DNA from: Sclerotiophoma versabilis
Taxonomy: Eukaryota; Ascomycota; Dothideomycetes; Pleosporales; Didymellaceae
DNA: 64,000 bases
Direction: 5' to 3'
Assembly (NCBI GenBank): GCA_012274445.1
Contig: JAAROD010000094.1
Coordinates: forward strand, 558,001 to 622,000
The notes below the pieces were generated by a model, which did no database searches, was not told the DNA's origin, and worked only from the letters and a program-made list of their open reading frames with translations. Positions 10,935 through 21,769 of the stretch are shown piece after piece (the first letter of the stretch is position 1; every line of letters starts with the position of its first letter). The translations under genes and the position numbers were made by a program.

Positions 10935-13900
10935 TCACCCCGCGGCATCCTTCGGATCCGCATGCCTAATCTCCTCATTCTTCTTGTCGTCCTCTTCTGT
11001 CCTTTCCTCTTCCTGCTTCTTCAACAATCTCTCTTGCTCTTCGGGCTGTCTGCCCTCCTCGTCCTCTTCACCCGCCATAGGGTTCTCTGCATCCTCCGCT
11101 GCCTCCTTCACCATGTCACTCGGATTGCTGATTGGCGGGTTATCGGTGGGTTTCGTGTTGACCTCCTCAACGCTCGCTTTGCCTTCGTGGAACCAGCCGC
11201 CCTTCTCCCACATGCCCGGCTCGTATAAGCATTCCTTGCGGATATTCTTGTCGACAATAGCCGTCATGAGCTTATTAAGACGATCGAAAGAGATGGGTTT
11301 CAGGATCCAGGCGTCAAAGCCGGCCTCGATGTAATGCTGGCGGTCTTTCTCGAGGAGCGAGGCGGAGACCGCAATGATGGGAACGCGGCCACAGAGGGCG
11401 GCGCGGGGTGAGTAGATGTCGGTGTGAGTCTTCTCGTAGGAGCGTATCATCTTTGTAGAGGTCAGGCCGTTGACGATTGGCATCTGGTATGTGTTAGTGG
11501 TGTGTGTAGAGATTTTCCTGAGAGCAGCTCACCTGCATGTCCATCAGGACGACGTCAAAGTCTTTGGGACTTTCACAAAATGCAGACGCGCATTCCTCGC
11601 CGTTGACGGTCAGATATACATTGTGCTGCATCTTTTCCAACCGCTTCTTAACGATGCGACTGTTGACAGGGTCATCTTCTGCTACGAGAACGCGCATACG
11701 GCCTGATGTTAGCTTCTCAGGCGCTGGCGCTGGCGCTGGCGCAAGTGATTTTTGCTGCGGTTCATCGTGGATCTCTCCAAGGATAGAGCCCATTGACTGC
11801 CCAGGAGGCGAAGTAGCATCATCGGGCAGGCGGACAGCCCTCAGAGGCTGAGAAGAGAATGTTATGGGCTCTTCGCCAGGTGTTTTGGTGTCCAAACTCC
11901 GCTGATGAGGCGGAATTACTATTCTCTCGTCTGCAGCCTCCAGGCTCTTCGATCTCATCCGAGGAGACGACCCAGGATCCAGACTGTTACGTTTGGCAAG
12001 AGTGGGTCGCATCGATCGCGTAGCAGGACTTTGGTTGCCATGTCCTCCTCGGCGTCTCTCAACTAGGTGTGGCGCTTGCAAATCATCAATAAACCTGTCT
12101 ACGTCACTTCGTGCGCTTTCTTGTGTCGACCCGCTCATGTTGCTCTTGAAGCTTCGTAAGCTGGTTTTGCTCTTCAAGCTCTCCGCACTCGCTCTTCTGC
12201 TTGTCGCTGGATGATTAATTATGCTCCCATTCACGGTCGTGGCACCGTTCGAACCGTGCCGCGACATAGCCGGTGAGATTAACGTGCGTTCGCCTCCAGC
12301 CTCCACTGAGCTAGTCAATGAATTTGGCCGCTTGGGGTGTGATGTGACGTTACCAGATTGTGAAGAATCTGTTGCAGACGACTCTTCCATCTCTCCATCG
12401 TCAGGCAAATCGAATGGGAACTGGATAACAAATCGAGTGCCCTTGCCTTCTTCTGACCTGATCCTCAGCTGTCCGTTCATGTTCCGGATGATGCGCGCCA
12501 CCACGGCCAGCCCAAGGCCAAGTGCGGTCTTATCATCTTGCTGCTTGATTTGCTTAGGGTCCGGCAAGATGACGTCCTCTAAGGTACCGGTCGGCTCAGA
12601 CTGAACTTGCTCAAGGTCATAGAACAGCTGGTCAAGTCTCTTGGGGTTTATCCCACTGCCAGTGTCGGTGACCGCAACCTCGACCTCTGCATGATCTTTC
12701 CTGGGTCTTGATGCAACATATACCTCGATCTTGACGCCTCCCTGGCTGGTGTGTTGAATGGCATTTGCTGCAATATTTGAGATGGCTTGTCTGACTCGGC
12801 GCTGATCGCCTATACATGACTTTGGTAAACCTTCGTGCTCGACAACTTCGTAATCGATGTTTTTTCGTCTGGCGTCTCCACGGAACATGTCTGTCGCTTC
12901 TTTGATAGTCGCACCCAAGTTGAATGATTCGCCCTTGATCAGCGGTCCGCCTTCCTCCGTCTTCGTCAGGTCTAGCAAATCGTTGATTACGTAAATGAGT
13001 GACTTTGATGCTGAGTGTGATCGAGAGAGGTTTTCGCGGGTCTCCGAGTCCAAGGATCCTTCCAAGGCTATTTCTAGATAGTTGATGATTGCGTTCAATG
13101 GTGTCCTGACTTCATGGGCGGAGTTTGCAAGCAGCAATCGAGTCAACTGACTGTTCTGCAGCGCTGCCTCTTTCTGTCTCCAGACGTCGATGAACTTGCC
13201 GTAAACAAGGCAGAGGACTGAGGCAGTTTCTATTTCCTCTTCCGTCCACTCTCGGCATTTGCTAACAACCGTCTCTGACCATGTCTTAAAACTTTTCCGG
13301 GGTTCCAAGAATCCTTCGGTGCCCTCCTTAACAAACTTCTCGTAAGGATTTCCGGCCCACTTGACTTCGCGGAGCTGGCCTTTCCTGAAAAACACGATAA
13401 AATCAGTGCCATTAACCGTCAAAGGAACAATTAGCATCCCAGCAATAGTATGGAAACCGGGCTGATACCGGAGGTCAGGGTAATCTTCGACGATGTCGGT
13501 CGACGACATTACAGACTGGATCTTACGCATCCTCAAGTATTCCAACATAGCCAAAGCTTCTTGGGAGTTTTCCATGTGACCAAGGATCTTTGTCTCATCT
13601 CTGATAGACAATAATCCGAAGTCGGCATCGAATAGCTTCAACAGGTCGTCTGAGGAAGCAATGATATAACCAGATGGGTTGTGCTGCGTTGGTACAGTGT
13701 TGATGAGTTTTCTGGCCTGTAAGCGCGAGGCGTAAGACAATCGCTCAATATTTCTCGAGGCGGAGTCGCCAACCATGCGACACATCTTTCTTATGGGAAA
13801 TGAGACTCGCATGCCTCGGGGACCGTACGAGTGACAGGCGATGAGGCCCCACAGCTCATTGAAAGCATTAATGGATATTGACATAGAGGAACGAACAGCC

Positions 13901-15624
13901 ATGTTGGCCAGATACTTCAGATGGATTGGTGACATGGCGCGAAGATACGAGTGCGTAAGGTCGAGAGGTTTGTCGAGGTCCTCGGCGGTACGGCAGACCA
14001 GACGGGCTGTTTCTTGATCGCGATCGTACAACATACGGACCTTGTTGAGCTTGTACAGCTCTCTAGCCTGCTTGGGAATATCTGATGCAGGAAAATTCAG
14101 CCCCTTGTAGAGATCCTTTGTAGCCCGAGGATCGACAAGCTCAGTGACGACTCGTCCGTTGAACGTATGGTCAAATTGATAGACCATAACACGGTGGAAG
14201 CCGGTCAACTCTTTGACAACACCTACCAAGACCTTGAGGAACTTGTCAAGGGTCGGCGCTGCGGCAAGCTGCTCCTGGACTTGTGACATGATGTTGAAAA
14301 CTTCCATCGCAGCAGCTTCACCCTTCCTCTTCCTTGCACTTCGTAGTACTCTGAGAGGTCGACTCTTGATTTCGGTACTTTCTATGAATTCTTCCTCGGT
14401 AGGATTGCTGGCCAATGTGTCTTCAGGAAGTTCAGGTGTCATCTCATTCGATGGTACCAAAGGAAATTGAGGGTCGTCTTCAAGTTCGAATTCACATATC
14501 ACAAGGCCTGGGTTGGCGTCGTTGATGTGAATAGCGCACCATAATTTGCGAGTCCTTGAAGCTCCTGGTACCTTGATAGACATTGTAAAAACCTCCGGTC
14601 CGTTTGTCAAAACATCCGAGTCTTCATCTTTGATGAAATCAATGTGGTCGAGGAGATTATCGGCCTGCTCTTCGGATAGGATGTCTGTGAAGCTTTCCAA
14701 AGCAAACAGCTCCTTTGGCGTACGTCCAAGGAACCTCTTGGAATTTTCAGAAACAACACGAACAAGGAGGCCTCCGCTGCCCTCAGGGTCGTCCTGAAGC
14801 GCAAGCAGGAGACCGAATCCTTGCACAGCACCAGGTAAGTGGATTGGTTCATCCTCGCAGCGCTGTAATGTCCCACCATCTCGACCAGTAATGACCATGT
14901 GACCCCCTTCCGTGACAACATGCTTAAATCGAGGCGTTATCAAACTGCCCATTTCACCCAGACTGCTAAGATTGCTCCGAACCGATCCAGCCCCCGGAGA
15001 CGATGGCCGGTCAGCCGCCCTGACTGATGATGACTGGCTGTTTTCTCCCTCTACACTGTTCCCAGCGCTCGAGGATGCTATTTCCTTGAACAAAGATGCA
15101 GGCAACTGTAGCTTGGACTTGGATGCCTCCGTCTTCTGCGGCGTTGTCTCTCCCCGCGGGTTAGTTGCAGGTGGCGGTTGCCGTTGAGCCTGACCATGAC
15201 CTCGGGGTCGTTGAGAAGCGTTGGATGCGTTGGATGTTGTCGAGCCCGAGGGCCTGCGCGAGTCATTCGCCCGCGAGTACTGATGGAAGTAATCGCCACC
15301 ATATGGTCCAGCAGGCTTCGGTGTTGCCGTAGGGTTAGGGTCCACAGACACAACACTCCGTATTGGAAATACACGGTCATGAGTAGATGGGCTCAGCCCT
15401 GCCGCCGAGGGCGAGTATGGTCCAACATTGTTCCCACAATTGGCAGGCAATAGGACACTGTCTGGCTTCGGGTTGTTCGCGGCGAAGTCGGTGGTCTGTG
15501 TATGGGCCTCGGTCGCCGACAATGGCTCGTGGTCGTCAGGGAGGGGAGCGGGGGAGGCTTGGCCCGCGTCGCCATGGGGGGCAGAATGTTCGACGTCCTG
15601 GGGCTGCTCTGGTGGTTGAGACAT
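10935..15624 (-). CDS. fphA: Fungal phytochrome hybrid histidine kinase (FphA-like)
   Basis: A red/far-red (and possibly temperature) sensor of the fungal phytochrome family, using a bilin chromophore and signalling by His-Asp phosphorelay. Exons are 15624-11533 and 11483-10935; the 49-nt intron (GTGAGC...CAG) falls just after the receiver aspartate. The protein is about 1546 aa. A disordered Ser/Pro-rich N-terminus (1-230) is followed by a PAS domain with the bilin-attachment cysteine in RCEDEPIHLPGAVQGFG (Cys256), a GAF domain (about 440-620) with PASDIPKQAR, and a PHY domain with the tongue motif PRKSF (about 775). The kinase has the H-box AHEVRTPLN (His837), N-box AISNIAANAIQ and G-boxes DTGSGI and LGLGLAV. 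The C-terminal receiver has VAEDDPVN, phospho-acceptor Asp1362 in LMDMQMP, and the Lys of ILKPIS. All signature residues are present, so it looks functional. Confidence 0.95.
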
Positions 15625-17076
15625 GGAGGCGCGACTCCGTGTCCAGCAGCGCGGGGGATTGTTGCTAGTAGGGGAGGCGGTGGCGGATCTGGCGAGGCCC
15701 GATGGTGTAGTTGCGCCCGCACAGGAACAAAGCGTTCTCTCTGCTCAGGCGTCCATCGACGATGATACTGCGCGAAATGCTGGCCGAGCTCGCAAGTTTT
15801 GTCGCGATGTTGCTCGCCTTGGCGTTATGCAGGGTACGGAGAATACTGGGTGGGAGTCGGTGGCGGAGAGCGGAGCCTAAAAGCGAACTGGGAATATCAA
15901 CGTCGTTCTGGCCGGAAGCGGCATGCAAGAGGCAGTTGCGCCGTGAGCCCTGAGCGTGGGAAGTTCGTGCATGCGTCAGGAGCAATGAACACACATCGTT
16001 GGGAGGTGGCCAGCGGCAGATGTTGGCGTGTATGACCACCTGCGAAGGGGAAAGCCTACGGGGACGCTTGTAGCGTCGTGTGGCTTGATGGACTCACAGA
16101 TGTCGATCTCGAGGAGCAAGACTTGAGGGATCGGCGGCCTGCTGGGCCACTAGCAGTTAGATCGCTTAGCCGTGCAAGATTAGCTCTACGGGTCAGGCTT
16201 CTGCTGAGACGAACGCCGCCGATGAGGCAGATGGGAAAGTTGGACGAAAGATGCAGTTCTGGCCTGCCAATTATCGGGGGCCAGCAGGAGCGAGACCAGT
16301 ACGTCATTGGTTTAGTCGAGATGATGTGCAGCTAAGTGGGCTGGCACAATTGTCCGCCGTCTCGTGAACACGGCGAAACACCTCCAACTCGAGCTCAATC
16401 ATCTGCCATGCAGCGCAGGAAGCTTGTCTCTAACGGACCACATGCACTAGGACAGGGCAGCGCTTCATCTGAGGAACAGAAGTACTGAAAAGATTCGGTC
16501 TCGCCGGTGGGGACCGAAGATTCTGATTTCAATTGGGGCTCCTGCGAGATAGAGAGGCCATCCAGCCAATGCCATCCACAACAGCCCGAAAGTCTACGGA
16601 GCGCCTGAGGTCTGATGGAGATCTTGCAATGAAACCATGCGCGCCATCACACCGGTCATCTGCTTCATTGTTTCAAGTTGGCAGGAGACCGTATGCGCCG
16701 GAGAGTGCCAGTTCCTTTGTGGCAGTGGGATCGTAGATCCACTCGTCGTTCCATACACATATACACATCCTCGCATCACGCCTGATTTTGGACAACAGCG
16801 CTTTCGGTCCGCGGAACGCTTACATAACCCATCTCTTCCTAGTCGCTCATTCATCGAAAGCGCGCCAAGCCCTCTTTTCCTTGGGCAATTCCACTTCATT
16901 CATCTAGTACCCCACACTGACGAACCGAGCCTCTCGAGATCTGAAGGCGGCTCGTTCGCGACTCGCCACGTCATGTCACTGTCAAAGCCAGAACCATCAG
17001 ATGAAATAGGGTCCACGGTGGTGTGAAGGATTGTGGGGCAGCGGCCAATGGCGGTCTAACTTCGTAACACCTCCCC
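15625..17076. other. Intergenic, divergent upstream region
   Basis: About 1.45 kb separates the start codons of the phytochrome gene (minus) and the HAL3-like fusion gene (plus). Open frames here are short, overlapping on both strands and show no recognizable domain. It presumably contains both promoters; no specific site was identified. Confidence 0.5.
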
Positions 17077-18855
17077 ATGCTTCAGATCGCTGACTGCACA
17101 CTTCGACGCACAATACGCCACAACGACTCTATGACCTCGCCACCTGCTGCACGTTCACTAAAGGTCCTCGTCGCATTAACCGATCCCGTTGCCTCGAAAT
17201 TTGGCTCTGCGGTTGTTGCGCGCCTACAACGACTCGAAAATGTCTCTCTGCGCATTATAGCGCGTACACCGTTCCCCACGTCACCATTTACGACCGTTTC
17301 GCCGACCCTCGAGTCTGTCTGGCACACGTACAATGCCGAAACCAACACGCCTGGATGGCAACATGAAGACTTCATCGAGACGCAAGTCGCTGAGTACTGC
17401 TCATGGGCGGACTTGCTTGTTCTTGTGCCGCTCGATGCCGAAAACATAGCGCAGATGTTGCATGGCTTCACAAGCAATCTCCACTTGAAAATCCTGCGTA
17501 GCTGGGATGTCTCGAAGAAGATCCTCCTGACACCTGGCATGTCAACCCTGCAGTGGGAGCACCCCATGTCGAAGAAGCAGATGAGCAAGATAAAAAAGAA
17601 GATGAATTGGATCCGTGTCTTGTCTCCATTACTATGGAACTTCGATCAGACTGGAAGGAAGGTCGTGCCATGGGGAGGATACAAGGAACTGAGCGAGTCT
17701 GTGCAGACACAGATCGACCTGATGGCGGTCGGTGAGCGTAGTGTCGCATTGTCGACTGCACACCTACCTGCCTTGAAACCGCTCAAGAACAAGGGACCTC
17801 GCCTCCCGCCAGAGCTCTGGTCTATCATTTTGGAGTTCACTGAGGACTGGGAGCTGGCAACAACACTCAACGTGCACACCACTCTGCCAGTACCTCGCGA
17901 ATGGCAGCAGGCTGCCAGTGAAGCAGGACCAAAGACCCAGATGCAAAAGCTGGGCTGGACGCTGCTCACATGCAGTTATGCTGACATTGCAAAAGCGTTC
18001 GACACAGAGAAACCCACCCGCATCAGTCGACCATGCCTTGATCTGATTATGCGATTTGCTATGGTACCTGTGCTTAAGCACCTCGAGTACTACCACAAAG
18101 ATCTCTTCTGGCAGCACTTTGGACACACCTTCCTGCCCCATAAAGCGTCCCTTTTCAGTAAGACTGAGATCCTCGATTACTGGCGCACATCTCCTACCTT
18201 CCTGACCAAAGAGTACTCGTCCGAAGCGATGGACGCCGCTTCTCGCAACAACTCGACGAATGCGCTCGACTGGTGGTATAATTCGGGCTTACCTCTGAAA
18301 TATACAGAAGCGGCTCTTGAGCAAGCCTCATCGCAATGTCACATCCCCGTCCTACAGTGGTGGAAGGAGCACTCGCGGCACCGCACGCCACCAACCCCTG
18401 GCGAAGAGGCACCCCCTGCCAAGTTCCGTGACCCTCTAAAGCTCAAAGTCGGGAAATCAATCACGTACGCAACGCAATCGAACAAGCTTGATGCGATCAA
18501 ATGGTGGGTCAACAGCGGTGTGCCCTTCTCGCACGAAGATACCGTTACCAAGATTGCATCCACACATGGACACACAAAGATCTTGGATTACTGGAGATCA
18601 ATCCGCGGCGAGAAGATGCTCTTCGACAACCAGGTGCTGGTCGGTCCCACGAAGATGGGCAAGGCAGACGTACTCGAATGGTGGAAGAAGAGCGGGTTGA
18701 AAGTCGAGTACAAGACATGTGACATTGAGGAGGCCTTAGAGGATGGTGTCGAGGGCGAAGCTGGCGAGAGCGTGAGAAGGTGGTGGGCCGAGAACGGGCT
18801 GAATTTGGGAGTTGGAACGAGTGAATGGATGAGGGTCAAGACTTTGGGATCTTGA
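17077..18855 (+). CDS. HAL3/PPCDC-like flavoprotein fused to helical WW-type repeats
   Basis: Single open frame of 592 aa from ATG 17077; ATG 17131 (MTSPPAARSLKVLVALTD) is an equally likely start and gives 574 aa. Residues about 27-220 resemble the HFCD flavoprotein family (Hal3, phosphopantothenoylcysteine decarboxylase): SWADLLVLVPLDAENIAQ around 109-126, then RSWDVSKKILLTPGMSTLQW. Family active-site residues appear replaced. The catalytic His position before the WAD motif is Val104, and the PxMNxxMW loop reads PGMSTLQW (Asn to Ser156). A substrate-clamp cysteine motif was not seen. A short F-box-like stretch LPPELWSIILEF lies near 243. The C-terminal half has ankyrin-like units with aromatic pairs (LDWWYNSGLP, LQWWKEHS, IKWWVNSGVP, LDYWRS, LEWWKKSGL, RRWWAENGL). 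Role unknown; a non-catalytic FMN-binding or protein-interaction role is inference. Confidence 0.7.
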   Translation: MLQIADCTLRRTIRHNDSMTSPPAARSLKVLVALTDPVASKFGSAVVARLQRLENVSLRIIARTPFPTSPFTTVSPTLESVWHTYNAETNTPGWQHEDFIETQVAEYCSWADLLVLVPLDAENIAQMLHGFTSNLHLKILRSWDVSKKILLTPGMSTLQWEHPMSKKQMSKIKKKMNWIRVLSPLLWNFDQTGRKVVPWGGYKELSESVQTQIDLMAVGERSVALSTAHLPALKPLKNKGPRLPPELWSIILEFTEDWELATTLNVHTTLPVPREWQQAASEAGPKTQMQKLGWTLLTCSYADIAKAFDTEKPTRISRPCLDLIMRFAMVPVLKHLEYYHKDLFWQHFGHTFLPHKASLFSKTEILDYWRTSPTFLTKEYSSEAMDAASRNNSTNALDWWYNSGLPLKYTEAALEQASSQCHIPVLQWWKEHSRHRTPPTPGEEAPPAKFRDPLKLKVGKSITYATQSNKLDAIKWWVNSGVPFSHEDTVTKIASTHGHTKILDYWRSIRGEKMLFDNQVLVGPTKMGKADVLEWWKKSGLKVEYKTCDIEEALEDGVEGEAGESVRRWWAENGLNLGVGTSEWMRVKTLGS

Positions 18856-19492
18856 AGGGTGTTGGAGCAATTGTACGAAGATGTACGAACCGGGCATCAT
18901 AGCATAGCGAAGGAGTTTAATCAAATGTTGCATAAACACTGCCTCGGAGCAAGCTCGGCGTAGATTGACTATGAACCGCTCGGCCATTGGATGGTGGTTT
19001 GCGGGATCTCTGTGGTTTGCCGTGGCCGTGGTAGGCAGATATCCTGGCATGCTGAGCTGGCCTACCGCTACCCCTAAGGGCATGTTAAACCTCTGCAAAA
19101 TCACATGTGGGTTGATAGCGGACGACAAGGTGGAGCAGAGAGCGGAGAAGATGCCCCTCGGAAGGACAGCGGATGCGAAACCCCTCCGCCAACTGCAGGG
19201 GACTCTTGCTAGATCGGTCGAGCCGAGTGGGTTTTCGAAAGGCGAGGCTAAGCAGCCAATCGCGGGGCAGCGATTTGTTGACCAGCAACGGCGTGCGTAC
19301 GCTCAACGCGGTGCACCCGAACGCGAATTCCGCTCGGCTCGACTGCTGGCAGATAGTCTTCTAGGCGCTACACCGAGTTTCCTCCACGCTGCTCGACCTC
19401 CACGACTCCCCACCTGCACGACCTCGACACTGCTGCCAGCCCCTTAAGCACACCTTTTCGTACCACGCGAACAGAATTGCCCATACATCACA
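18856..19492. other. Intergenic, cytochrome b5 upstream region
   Basis: The 3' end of the HAL3-like gene and the promoter of cytochrome b5. Long open frames on both strands begin at non-ATG codons or overlap each other, and show no domain. Confidence 0.5.
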
Positions 19493-20231
19493 ATGTCTGA
19501 CACCAAGGAATTCACCTACTCGGACGTCTCTGAGCACGCCACCAAGAACAACCTTTACATTGTTGTCCACGACAAGGTCTACGACTGCACAAGCTTCGTC
19601 GACGAGCACCCGTACGTCGTTTCCTCTGGGCAGCCAACATGCCGCCTCCGCTCTCGCGAACCCCACATTGCGCGACAAGGCATTGAGAGGCGCAACCCAC
19701 ACTTTACAGCCACGCGATGCTAACCGACGTGTAGAGGTGGTGAGGAAGTCCTCCTCGACGTCGGTGGCCAGGACTCGACCGAGGCCTTTGAGGATGTCGG
19801 CCACTCAGACGAGGCGCGCGAGATCCTCGACGGTCTGCTTGTTGGCAAGCTGAAGCGCAGGGTACGCTCCTTCATCTCCTCGCACTTTTTCTAGCCCCTC
19901 TCCATGCACCAGCACCAGCTCTACCGAGCACAGCCTTCCGCCTCTCCCCTCGCTGCTTCTTTGCGTCAATTGTCATCTCGGACATGCTGCGGAATTGTTC
20001 CGCCCGCCTATCTTACATGCACACGCATTATGCAAATGGGGACAGGGTAAGCTGACATGCCTGCAGGAGGGCGACCCAACGCCGAAGAGCTACACCAAGG
20101 CCAGCCCATCCGCCACCACCACAACCGACGGAGCCTCGACTGGTGTTGGCCTATACGCCATCATCCTCATTGGTGGCGCGCTGGCGTTTGGTGCCTACAA
20201 GTACCTCCAGAGCCAGAGCGAGCAGCAGTAG
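19493..20231 (+). CDS. CYB5: Cytochrome b5 (tail-anchored)
   Basis: An ER electron carrier that supplies electrons to lipid desaturases, hydroxylases and P450s. Exons are 19493-19611, 19735-19861 and 20067-20231, giving 136 aa, a normal length. The heme domain spans residues 4-80. The first axial His39 is in DEHPGGEE, a motif split by intron 1 (CC|A). The second axial His63 is in DVGHSDEAR, at the expected 24-residue spacing. A Ser/Thr-rich linker leads to a C-terminal hydrophobic helix, YAIILIGGALAFGAYKYL, followed by a short polar tail, typical of ER tail anchors. Introns of 123 and 205 nt carry GCTAAC and GCTGAC branches. Start MSDTKEFTYSDV matches the family. Confidence 0.95.
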
Positions 20232-20794
20232 ATGCCTTCTGCCGAGGGCACCGAGACCGGCAAACGCACAGGCTACGCGGCGACGCCAACTCGAGTGAGC
20301 GTGACAACGAGCGCACGAGCCGAGCATCCCGCCAGAGCCCTGACTTGGCGACAATATTGGGAATGGCGATGAGGAGTTGGAATCGAGCAGTTGAGGACGT
20401 AGCGGGACATTGCAGGCGTATAACGTGTTCAGTAACGTCCTGCATGAAGAGCTTTGGGATAGATGGCAATCTGATCTTTTCACTTGATGTTTTGGCACCA
20501 GAACTCAGTACCAATTTGCTAATCATTCAGTGCAAACACGACAGCAATCGAGCATTTGCTCGGGGTCCGGATTGTGAAGCAAGTTGCACGCGCTGCGTAG
20601 TATGCAAATACACGACACATCCCACGAATTCACACATGCTTGACGGTCACAAAAGAAAGAACCCCCTCCAATCACCGCACAACACCCAAACCTGCCATAT
20701 TTCCCGACTCACCAAACATGCCACAAGCCATGAAACCCCCTGCGATCGCCCCCCGCAGACCCCTTAATTCACGACATGCCTTCAAGCTCACCCA

Positions 20795-20873
20795 TACCAT
20801 ACTATACTATCCCATCCCATCCCATCCCTCACCATGCCATCCCATACCATCCCGGACCGGACCGGACCGAGTC
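20795..20873 (+). repeat. CCATA/CCCAT and GGACC simple repeats
   Basis: CATACTATACTAT is followed by repeated CCCATCCCAT units and then GGACC triplets. The first part is complementary to the TATGG/TATAG repeats about 180 bases downstream. Confidence 0.75.
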
Positions 20874-20988
20874 GTCCGACATGTGCGTTCAAGTCCGAGC
20901 CCCGTGCGCAGGCGCGATGCAAGATCAGATCACTACCCGATGCAGATATGATCCTACGCAGCTACTTATCAAGTGACGGAGTGATATA

Positions 20989-21050
20989 GTATGGTATAGT
21001 ATAGTAGTATGGTATGGTATGGTGTGTTGGTATGGTATAGTATGCTATAG
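20989..21050 (+). repeat. TATGG/TATAG simple repeats
   Basis: Alternating TATGG and TATAG pentamers; inverted relative to the CCATA/CTATA repeats upstream. Confidence 0.75.
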
Positions 21051-21080
21051 GCACAAAGTATCCAAGCTTCGGGGTTTCGG

Positions 21081-21116
21081 AGCTTTGCTTCGCTTTGCTT
21101 CGCTTTGCTTCGCTTC
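21081..21116 (+). repeat. GCTTTGCTTC tandem repeat
   Basis: Three to four copies of a ten-base unit GCTTTGCTTC, ending in GCTTCCG. Confidence 0.8.
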
Positions 21117-21154
21117 CGAGTCGGGGTTCTCGGTGTGTGATTCTTGGGTACATG

Positions 21155-21176
21155 TATAGATAGGTAGATAGATAGG

Positions 21177-21224
<48 letters not shown>
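21155..21224 (+). repeat. (GATA)n microsatellite
   Basis: About sixteen GATA units with a few GGTA interruptions near the left end. Likely length-variable. Confidence 0.9.
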
Positions 21225-21769
21225 GGTGGAATTTTTCGTTATCAAGGGGAGGTGCGGAGATTGTAATTAATAAATAAGATTCTAGTTGCGGACGTTGTGC
21301 GTACGGAGGTTGTACGTACAGAGGTTGTGATAAGGATGGTAGATGCAGTGTAACTAGAGCCGGTTTGGTATTGTGAGATGTGTTATGATTAGCCTGGATT
21401 CAGGGTTGTTTGGTTATTAGTAGCGTCTTTTCTGCGCTATCTGTATAAACACCCTTGTCTTAAAAGTGCCGCCTCCACCTACACTGCTGAATTATGCCAG
21501 GTACTATAGTAGGTGAATGGCCGGTGGATACCGTTGGAAACAATATAGCGACGGAGTCTGGGAAAGCGGTTCAAGCTGTTGCAGATTGCACACCGAAGGA
21601 ATGTTTGTCCCGAGGTGGGTCCCATGGTGCTTGGATAGGGGAATTGGTTAGTAGAGGGCGGGTGATTTACACGACTCATTATTCACTATTCACTGCGCGA
21701 ATATGGTCTTGTCCAAGGTACTATGCCGGTCTTGTTGACCAGAGCAAAGGCCAAACTAGGAACGCCGTC

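Larger units (their letters stand above)
20232..21769. other. Simple-repeat spacer between convergent genes
   Basis: Contains 3' ends of cytochrome b5 and RAP1 and several simple repeats: CCATA/CCATC units, TATGG/TATAG units, GCTTTGCTTC units and a GATA tract. No gene is supported. Confidence 0.6.

Noticed and set aside
15320..15345. Telomere-like TAGGGTTAGGG
   Set aside because: Less than two units, inside the phytochrome coding sequence where it encodes ordinary Pro/Asn residues; no array.
16637..17026. Plus-strand open frame before the HAL3-like gene
   Set aside because: No recognizable domain and no plausible splice into the downstream gene; more likely promoter/leader sequence.
18965..19447. 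Plus-strand open frame before cytochrome b5
   Set aside because: Begins at TTG and ends just before the cytochrome b5 start; no domain and competing frames on the other strand.
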